Assembly (NCBI RefSeq): GCF_031457275.1
Contig: NZ_JAVDWH010000001.1
Span: 806,001-870,000 of the forward strand
DNA from: Aeromicrobium panaciterrae
GTDB taxonomy: Bacteria > Actinomycetota > Actinomycetes > Propionibacteriales > Nocardioidaceae
DNA length: 64,000 bases
Reading direction: 5' to 3'
In this document: positions 58,896 to 64,000 of the stretch, piece by piece
Numbering within the stretch: position 1 is the first letter of the stretch
Layout: every line of letters starts with the position of its first letter
The notes under the pieces: generated by a model
Seen by the model: only the letters and a program-made list of their open reading frames with translations
What the model was told of the DNA's origin: nothing
The model's database searches: none
Made by a program: the position numbers and the translations under genes

Positions 58896-59801
58896 CTAGT
58901 TCACACGGAGCGGGAAGAACCCGAGCGTGTTGGTCGTGACGGTCCAACCGCCGATCGACCAGGCGGTGCCACCGCCGTGTCGCAAGAAGTACGTCGCCGA
59001 CGTCGCAACCGTCAGCATCTCGTCGCGCTTCTTCGCAGTGTTGAAGACGGGGACTGATGCCTGGGCCGTGAACTTGGCCGCAATGCGGGGTTGCGCCTTG
59101 CTGTAGTCGACGCTGATCGACACGGTCGACCACTTCGGGTTGATCCACGCCGCGCGGCCACGATAGCCCCGCGTTGTGTAGGCCTTGCCGTAGTAGACGC
59201 GGCCCAGTCCGGCGGACGCGTACTTGCCGCGCTTGCCTTCACCGCGCAGCAGCACCAGTCCCAGCTCGTCGCGAGCCGCCGTGCTTCCGGGGTTGGCGAC
59301 GAAGGCATTGATGCGCGGTTGGTAGATCTGGGTCGCGGTGGTCGAGCTGAGTGACGGTAGGACGAAGTCGAAGTTGGAGGGCTTGTACGACTGGCGGGGG
59401 AGGGACAGTCGTGAGTAGCGCTTCTCGAACACGAACCGGACTGCCTCGCACGCCGCTGCGTCGACGGCCTTGGCGCCAAACACGCGAACGGCATCTGCTT
59501 CGCCGGTGATACGTACGGCAGGGCACCAGTTGACCTTCTTGCCCTTGACGGACGCCTTGCCCGGACGGCCTGGCCACACACCGCGTACGGACTCAGGAGC
59601 CAGTGCTGCTCGGGCAGGATCTGGCGCGGGATCGGCCGTGGGTTTGGGCTTGGACGTTGCTGTTTCGCTGGCCGATGGAGTGCTGCTCGCTGTCGGCTTG
59701 TCGCCCACAGAACCGTCCGGTGCGGCGAAGCCCATTGCCAGGCTCACCAGGACGACCGCCGTGACTGCGCCGGCAAACACCGTCAGCCACTTCGTCTTCA
59801 C
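58896..59801 (-). CDS. Secreted or membrane-anchored protein of unknown function
   Basis: The 301-aa protein has an N-terminal hydrophobic signal or anchor (residues 5-27, WLTVFAGAVTAVVLVSLAMG), a low-complexity Ser/Thr/Pro/Lys part (35-65), and a mixed alpha/beta domain (80-300) with two cysteines (NWCPAVRITG and AAACEAVRF) that could form a disulfide. The end reads GTAWSIGGWTVTTNTLGFFP. No family is recognised. The GTG start has TATGCT on the minus strand (59808-59813) exactly 6 nt upstream, so the mRNA is probably leaderless. Confidence 0.78.
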   Translation of the reverse strand: MKTKWLTVFAGAVTAVVLVSLAMGFAAPDGSVGDKPTASSTPSASETATSKPKPTADPAPDPARAALAPESVRGVWPGRPGKASVKGKKVNWCPAVRITGEADAVRVFGAKAVDAAACEAVRFVFEKRYSRLSLPRQSYKPSNFDFVLPSLSSTTATQIYQPRINAFVANPGSTAARDELGLVLLRGEGKRGKYASAGLGRVYYGKAYTTRGYRGRAAWINPKWSTVSISVDYSKAQPRIAAKFTAQASVPVFNTAKKRDEMLTVATSATYFLRHGGGTAWSIGGWTVTTNTLGFFPLRVN

Positions 59802-59862
59802 GGCCCCAGCATAAGGGCAGTAGGTGGCGGCGACTGATCCCTATTGATCGAGATCAGTGCGA

Positions 59863-60969
59863 TCAGGCGTTCGCCCAGGCTGGGTTCCAGCCCTCAACCT
59901 CGTCAGCCTTGCGGGTCGGCGGACCCGTGTAGATCGCCGACGGACGGATGAGGCGGCCGGTGCGCTTCTGCTCGAGGATGTGCGCGCTCCAACCAGCCGT
60001 ACGGGCTGACGTGAACATCGCGGTGAACATGGGCGGCGGGACCTCTGCGTAATCGAGGACGATCGCGGCCCAGAACTCGACGTTCGTCTCGAGCACGCGG
60101 TCGGGACGACGCTCGCGGAGTTCCTTGAGCGCAGCCTCCTCGAGTGCGATGGCAACCTCGGCGCGAGGAGCCTTGAGCTCCTTGGCTGTACGACGGAGCG
60201 TGCGAGCACGCGGGTCCTCGGCGCGGTAGACGCGGTGGCCGAAGCCCATGAGGCGTTCGCCGTCGTCGAGGAGCTTCTTGACGTAGGCGGTGGCGTCGCC
60301 GGACTTCTCAACCTCTTCGATCATGGTCAGTACGCGGGCAGGCGCACCACCGTGCAGCGGTCCGGACATGGCACCAACAGCACCGGACAGCGCGGCTGCG
60401 ACGTCGGCACCTGTCGAGGCGATGACGCGTGCCGTGAAGGTCGAGGCGTTCATGCCGTGCTCGGCAGCCGACACGAGGTACGCGTCGATGGCCTTCGCGT
60501 GATCGGGGTTGACCTCGCCGCGCCAGCGGGTGAGCATGCGGCCGATGATCGTGTCGTTCTTGTCGATCTCGGACTGCGGAACCATCGGCTTGCCAACTCC
60601 GCGAGCGGCCTGCGCGACATACGAAAGGACCATGACCGCGGTGCGGGCAAGGTCCTCACGTGCCTGAACGTCGTCGATGTCATACAGCTGCTTGAGGCCC
60701 CAGGCGGGAGCCGTCAGCGCGATTGCGCTCTGTACGTCTGCGCGGATGTCGCCGGAGTGCACCGGAATGGGGAACGGCTCGGCGGGCGGCAGGCCCGGCT
60801 CGTACGACCCATCGACCAGCAGGCCCCAGATCTTCTCGAACGGTACGCGGCCGACCAGGTCGTCGATGTCGACGCCGCGATAGCGCAGCGCTGACCCTTC
60901 CTTGTCCGGCTCGGCGATCTCGCTCTCGAATGCGACGACGCCTTCTAGTCCATGGTGCACTTCAGTCAT
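59863..60969 (-). CDS. citA: Citrate synthase 2 (CitA-type)
   Basis: The 368-aa enzyme condenses acetyl-CoA and oxaloacetate (or propionyl-CoA as 2-methylcitrate synthase). Visible motifs are FESEIAEPDKEGSALRYRGV at the start, the catalytic His in EHGMNASTFTARVIASTGAD and in GPLHGGAPARVL, GFGHRVYRAEDPR, and the Asp in FTAMFTSARTAGWSAHILEQ with the preceding PPPMF. ATG 60969 gives family length; the frame stays open upstream across pdxH antisense. It is divergent from pdxH across 36 nt. Confidence 0.93.
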   Translation of the reverse strand: MTEVHHGLEGVVAFESEIAEPDKEGSALRYRGVDIDDLVGRVPFEKIWGLLVDGSYEPGLPPAEPFPIPVHSGDIRADVQSAIALTAPAWGLKQLYDIDDVQAREDLARTAVMVLSYVAQAARGVGKPMVPQSEIDKNDTIIGRMLTRWRGEVNPDHAKAIDAYLVSAAEHGMNASTFTARVIASTGADVAAALSGAVGAMSGPLHGGAPARVLTMIEEVEKSGDATAYVKKLLDDGERLMGFGHRVYRAEDPRARTLRRTAKELKAPRAEVAIALEEAALKELRERRPDRVLETNVEFWAAIVLDYAEVPPPMFTAMFTSARTAGWSAHILEQKRTGRLIRPSAIYTGPPTRKADEVEGWNPAWANA

Positions 60970-61005
60970 GCTCTGCATTCTGCCCTGCGCAACTACGGTG
61001 GGCAC

Positions 61006-61650
61006 ATGGAGTCCCCTGATTTGGCTCGAATGCGTGAGTCCTATGCCCGCGACGGTCTCGCTGAGACTGCTGCCGGCGACGATCCGCTGAACCTGTTCGG
61101 CCGATGGTTCGACGATGCTTTGGCCGCGCAGATCCATGAGCCCAATGCGATGGCACTCGCTACCTCGACATCCGACGGCCACCCGTCCGTACGCATCGTG
61201 CTGCTCAAGGGCGTCGACGAATCGGGACTGACGTTCTTCACCAACTACGAGTCGCGCAAGGGCCGTGAGCTGGAGTCCAACCCGCGCGCCGCTGCAGCGA
61301 TGCTCTGGCACCCGCTTCAGCGACAGGTGCGGGTGGAGGGAACGGTGTCTCGGATCGCTGCGGCGGATTCGGAAAGGTACTTCCATTCCCGGCCGCGTGG
61401 CTCACAGTTGAGCGCCGCGGCCTCACCGCAGTCATCTGTTGTCGAGGATCGAGCCGCACTTGAAGCTCTCTACGCGGACGTCGCCGAGACATACGGCGCC
61501 GGTGAAGTCACCCGGCCAGACCACTGGGGCGGCTATCGCATCGAGATTGAGTCGATCGAGTTCTGGCAGGGTCGCGAGGACCGACTGCATGACCGGTTGC
61601 TGTACCTGCGGGCTGGTACGAGCTGGAGTCGCACCCGGCTTGCTCCCTGA
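61006..61650 (+). CDS. pdxH: Pyridoxamine 5'-phosphate oxidase
   Basis: The 214-aa FMN enzyme makes PLP from PNP or PMP. Motifs are MALATSTSDGHPSVRIVLLK (near residue 46), FFTNYESRKGRELESNPRA, and the C-terminal FWQGREDRLHDRLLY with the RLAP-type end. ATG 61006 begins MESPDLARMRESY and is 6 nt after a TACGGT box (60994-60999), indicating a leaderless mRNA. The divergent citrate synthase gene has its start 36 nt away, a pairing seen in other actinobacteria. Confidence 0.95.
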   Translation: MESPDLARMRESYARDGLAETAAGDDPLNLFGRWFDDALAAQIHEPNAMALATSTSDGHPSVRIVLLKGVDESGLTFFTNYESRKGRELESNPRAAAAMLWHPLQRQVRVEGTVSRIAAADSERYFHSRPRGSQLSAAASPQSSVVEDRAALEALYADVAETYGAGEVTRPDHWGGYRIEIESIEFWQGREDRLHDRLLYLRAGTSWSRTRLAP

Positions 61651-61760
61651 CTCAGGTCTGACTCTGGTGCGCACAGAGCCGTCGAATTCGTCAATGCGTG
61701 TTCACCTTCCGGCCGCATGCGAGTCGGAGACTGGACGCGTCGCCCGATCATCGTGGAGGC

Positions 61761-62441
61761 ATGTCAGGAGTCATGATCACGCTTGCCATCGGGTTTGCTC
61801 TAGCGTTCGCAGAGTCAGGCTTGGGTCTCGGCATCGTGCTGCCCGGCGAGACGGCCGTTGTCGTACTCGCGGCCTCGATGCGCTCCACCACAGACATGCT
61901 GTTGCTGGGTTTGGCAGTGATGATCGGCGCGAGCATGGGCGATCACGTCGGCTATCTGCTCGGCCGTCGGTACGGCGACAAGCTCCGCGACACCAAGCCC
62001 GTTCGTCGCCTCGGCGTTCGCCACTTTGATCGCGCGACCTCGATGCTGCGACGTCGTGGCGCATCAGCGGTGTTCCTCACCCGCCTCGTGCCGATCGTTC
62101 GCACACTGACGCCGGCCGCGGCAGGCGCAGCCGGGCTCGAGTACCGCCGCTTCGCACCCGCGTCGCTGGCCGGCTCGGCGACCTGGGCGGCCGCGTATGT
62201 CGGCGGTGGATCGGTTGTCGCGACGGTCACCTCGGTGACGACCGACACCTTCGGTCGCGCCTCATGGTTGTTGCTGGTGCTCCTTGCACTGGCTGTGGTC
62301 CCGGTGCTGATCATTCGCGCCGTCGTGGGCGTACGTCCGGTGGCTGCCGCTCCGGACGTAGCGTCCCTCGAGCTTTCGACCGGTGCGCGACCGTACCGGT
62401 CGACGTTCGCGCCGCTGATCGGTGACGTGCACGGCTACTAG
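61761..62441 (+). CDS. DedA-family membrane protein
   Basis: The 226-aa protein has the DedA/SNARE-associated layout: helix ITLAIGFALAFAESGLGLGI followed by the reentrant motif VLPGETAVVVLAASM (near residue 33), then GASMGDHVGYLLGRRYGDKL, and the conserved FLTRLVPIVRTLTPAAAGAA (near 108) with two further helices. DedA proteins are lipid scramblase-like or transport proteins. ATG 61761 is used; ATG 61773 with AGGAG is possible. Its TAG interlocks with the convergent stop at 62438-62441 (CTAG). Confidence 0.9.
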   Translation: MSGVMITLAIGFALAFAESGLGLGIVLPGETAVVVLAASMRSTTDMLLLGLAVMIGASMGDHVGYLLGRRYGDKLRDTKPVRRLGVRHFDRATSMLRRRGASAVFLTRLVPIVRTLTPAAAGAAGLEYRRFAPASLAGSATWAAAYVGGGSVVATVTSVTTDTFGRASWLLLVLLALAVVPVLIIRAVVGVRPVAAAPDVASLELSTGARPYRSTFAPLIGDVHGY

Positions 62442-63145
62442 GAGAAGTTGGCCAGGTCGATCAGGACCCACACCTGCTCGGCGTGACCCAGTAGTTCGCC
62501 CTCTGCCGTGTAGAGCGCAGTGTCGGTGAAGAACTTGCGGCCGTCCCGTTCATACAGGCTGCCCACCGAAATGCAGGGCTCTCCCGCAACCGGCAGGCGA
62601 GTGACCTCGGCGGTCATCAATCCGAGAACCATCGAGTTGCTAGTGAAGTCCGCCGCCCAGCCGCCGGGGCAGTCCAGCGCGGCCCACATCACTGGGACGT
62701 CGATGGCGCCGTCGTCTCCACCGAAGGCCGCATGCGGCGTCCATGGTGCTGATGTCCTGCCATCGGCGTACGGGCCGGTGAACAGTCGCAGCCCGTCACC
62801 CTCATCGCGTTTGGTGCCACAGGTGAAGCACCGATCGAACGGATGGTTGTGGAAGCCCGGGTATGCCGCGAGTCCGGCCTTCGCCTGCTTGTGTGTCGGG
62901 CAGGGCGGGGGATCGCGTCGGAACTCGCCGCTGCTCGCCTCGCCGACAACTGCTCCGCCGGCCGTCAGCAGGCGAGTCTCCGCGTCGCTGCTTTCCCAGG
63001 AGAGGGGAGTTGCCAGCGGGGGTGGAATGCGCAGTTTGGACGTTGTCGGGCCATCGCCGCCCAGCTCGTTGGCGATCAGCCCGGCGACATACCCGCCATT
63101 GCCCGTGCGATCGGGTCCGTTGAACTGGGTCGAGATCGTGACCAT
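62438..63145 (-). CDS. Thioesterase-like (hot-dog fold) protein
   Basis: The 235-aa cytosolic protein begins ISTQFNGPDRTGNGGYVAGL, a hot-dog helix signature, and has a second domain-like half from about residue 135 (VPVMWAALDCPGGWAADFTS), so a double hot-dog fold is likely. A cysteine pair FDRCFTCGTKRDEGDGL sits in the middle (near residue 105) and may bind zinc or form a loop. Function may be acyl-CoA hydrolysis, inferred from the fold. The ATG has TAGGTT on the minus strand 6 nt upstream, indicating a leaderless mRNA. Confidence 0.78.
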   Translation of the reverse strand: MVTISTQFNGPDRTGNGGYVAGLIANELGGDGPTTSKLRIPPPLATPLSWESSDAETRLLTAGGAVVGEASSGEFRRDPPPCPTHKQAKAGLAAYPGFHNHPFDRCFTCGTKRDEGDGLRLFTGPYADGRTSAPWTPHAAFGGDDGAIDVPVMWAALDCPGGWAADFTSNSMVLGLMTAEVTRLPVAGEPCISVGSLYERDGRKFFTDTALYTAEGELLGHAEQVWVLIDLANFS

Positions 63146-63158
63146 GCAGTCAACCTAC

Positions 63159-64000
63159 TCAGCGAATGACCTCGTAGCGTCGGAGCGACTCGATCCGCTC
63201 CTCCGAGTGGTCGACGATCGGAGCGGGATAGCCGGCCGGCGGTGGATCAAGCTCCCACGGGGTGTGCACGTTCTTGGCGGGTACATCGGCAAGCTCCGGC
63301 ACCCAGCGACGTACGTACTCACCGTCCGGATCGAACTTCTTCCCCTGTGTCGTCGGGTTGAAGACGCGGAAGTACGGCGATGCGTCCGTGCCCGAGCCTG
63401 CGACCCACTGCCAGCCGTGTTGATTGGATGCGAGGTCGCCATCGACGAGCTGGTCCATGAAGTGTCGAGCGCCGTGCTGCCACTCGAGGTGCAGGTCTTT
63501 GACGAGGAAGCTGGCGACGATCATGCGGACTCGGTTATGCATCCATCCTTCCGAGAGCAGCTGGCGCATTCCGGCATCGACGATCGGGAATCCAGTGCGG
63601 CCTTGCTTCCACGCTGCGAGAGCCTCGCCGGGTTCGTCGTACTCCATCTGCTCGAACGCGCGGTTGTAGTAGCCGAACGCGGAGTCGGGGCGATGGTGCA
63701 GCACGTCGGCGTAGAACTCGCGGAAGGCCAATTCGCGTGCGTACGCCTCTGCACCCTTCGACCTGAGCTGAGCGAGGTCGGCGAGCATCGTGCGTGGGTG
63801 GATCGTGCCCCATTTGAGGTGCACCGACATGCGCGAAGTGCGGTCTCTGCCGGGCAGGTCTCGTGCCGAGTCGTACTCGGCGACATCCTCGTCCAGGAAC
63901 TGCCGCCAACGCGCGAGCGCCGCGTCTTCGCCGTACGGCGGAAGACGCATTCCGTCCTGAACGGGGGTTTCGGGGATGCTCACGCCACCGTCGGGATGGA
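63159..64000 (-). CDS. phr: Deoxyribodipyrimidine photolyase, C-terminal part
   Basis: The gene runs off the right edge of the window; the frame stays open to base 64000, so the N-terminal antenna domain is missing. What is seen is the FAD-binding catalytic domain: SRMSVHLKWGTIHPRTMLAD, ARELAFREFYADVLHHRPDS, then GRTGFPIVDAGMRQLLSEGW, MHNRVRMIVASFLVKDLHLEW and DLASNQHGWQWVAGSGTDAS, which are the photolyase DNA- and FAD-binding motifs. It repairs UV-induced cyclobutane dimers using blue light. A GTG at 63983 could be taken for a start but is internal. Confidence 0.93.
   Translation of the reverse strand, partial: HPDGGVSIPETPVQDGMRLPPYGEDAALARWRQFLDEDVAEYDSARDLPGRDRTSRMSVHLKWGTIHPRTMLADLAQLRSKGAEAYARELAFREFYADVLHHRPDSAFGYYNRAFEQMEYDEPGEALAAWKQGRTGFPIVDAGMRQLLSEGWMHNRVRMIVASFLVKDLHLEWQHGARHFMDQLVDGDLASNQHGWQWVAGSGTDASPYFRVFNPTTQGKKFDPDGEYVRRWVPELADVPAKNVHTPWELDPPPAGYPAPIVDHSEERIESLRRYEVIR

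Overview
The window looks like a chromosomal stretch from a high-GC Gram-positive bacterium, most likely a Nocardioidaceae member (Aeromicrobium- or Nocardioides-like). The reasons are the actinobacterial marker genes (senX3-regX3, carD, DUF3263, DUF3027 and DUF2530 families, a CysO-like carrier after thrC), compact gene packing with many ATGA/GTGA overlaps, frequent GTG starts, and promoters that place a TANNNT -10 box 6-7 nt before the start codon (leaderless mRNAs). I see no prophage, integrase, CRISPR array, rRNA or plasmid function; one tRNA-Thr gene is present. The taxonomic call is inference.

Layout. 1-6.1 kb: end of an unknown gene, a cysteine-free DsbA/FrnE-like protein, gpmA, senX3-regX3 with a PHO-box-like promoter for phoU, a lipoprotein, carD and, convergent to it, ispF. 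6.2-11.4 kb: a membrane-anchored molybdopterin oxidoreductase, a secreted C39-like peptidase, cysS-rlmB. 11.4-18.5 kb: sugar-lactone oxidase and D-threonine-aldolase-like pair, tRNA-Thr, DUF2867 protein, AI-2E-type permease, secreted M43 metalloprotease, ung, MFS exporter. 18.5-27.3 kb: second MFS gene, ald with divergent lrp, hemerythrin and GNAT proteins, otsA, an oxidoreductase, DUF3263, LytR_C protein, otsB, and a small membrane protein with an HExxH motif. 27.3-29.3 kb: a SAM-I riboswitch controlling thrC, then cysO-like and cspA. 29.4-33.1 kb: a tightly coupled four-gene membrane module (large polytopic protein, 61-aa one-helix protein, His-rich cupredoxin-like lipoprotein, second polytopic protein). 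33.1-36.5 kb: CIRCE-controlled groEL, hexapeptide acyltransferase, kynA. 36.6-41 kb: a 1155-aa cell-surface protein and its partner. 41-51.5 kb: acyl-CoA synthetase-like enzyme, solitary PemK/MazF-like protein, YihY, CSD protein, MFS, DUF3027, DUF2530, a membrane-anchored beta-propeller, purine permease, gamma-carbonic anhydrase, serC and a 48-aa membrane protein. 51.6-58.7 kb: methylmalonyl-CoA mutase operon mutA-mutB-(MITE-like element)-meaB, a lipoprotein and a transglutaminase. 58.9-64 kb: secreted protein, citrate synthase divergent from pdxH, a DedA protein, a thioesterase-like protein, and a photolyase cut by the window end.

Most of the region is core metabolism and housekeeping. The candidates for something little described are the four-gene module at 29.4-33.1 kb, the large surface-protein pair at 36.6-41 kb, and the inverted-repeat element that supplies the ribosome binding site of meaB. 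Two genome-scale signals also stand out: the leaderless promoter rule and a strong excess of the palindrome CGTACG.
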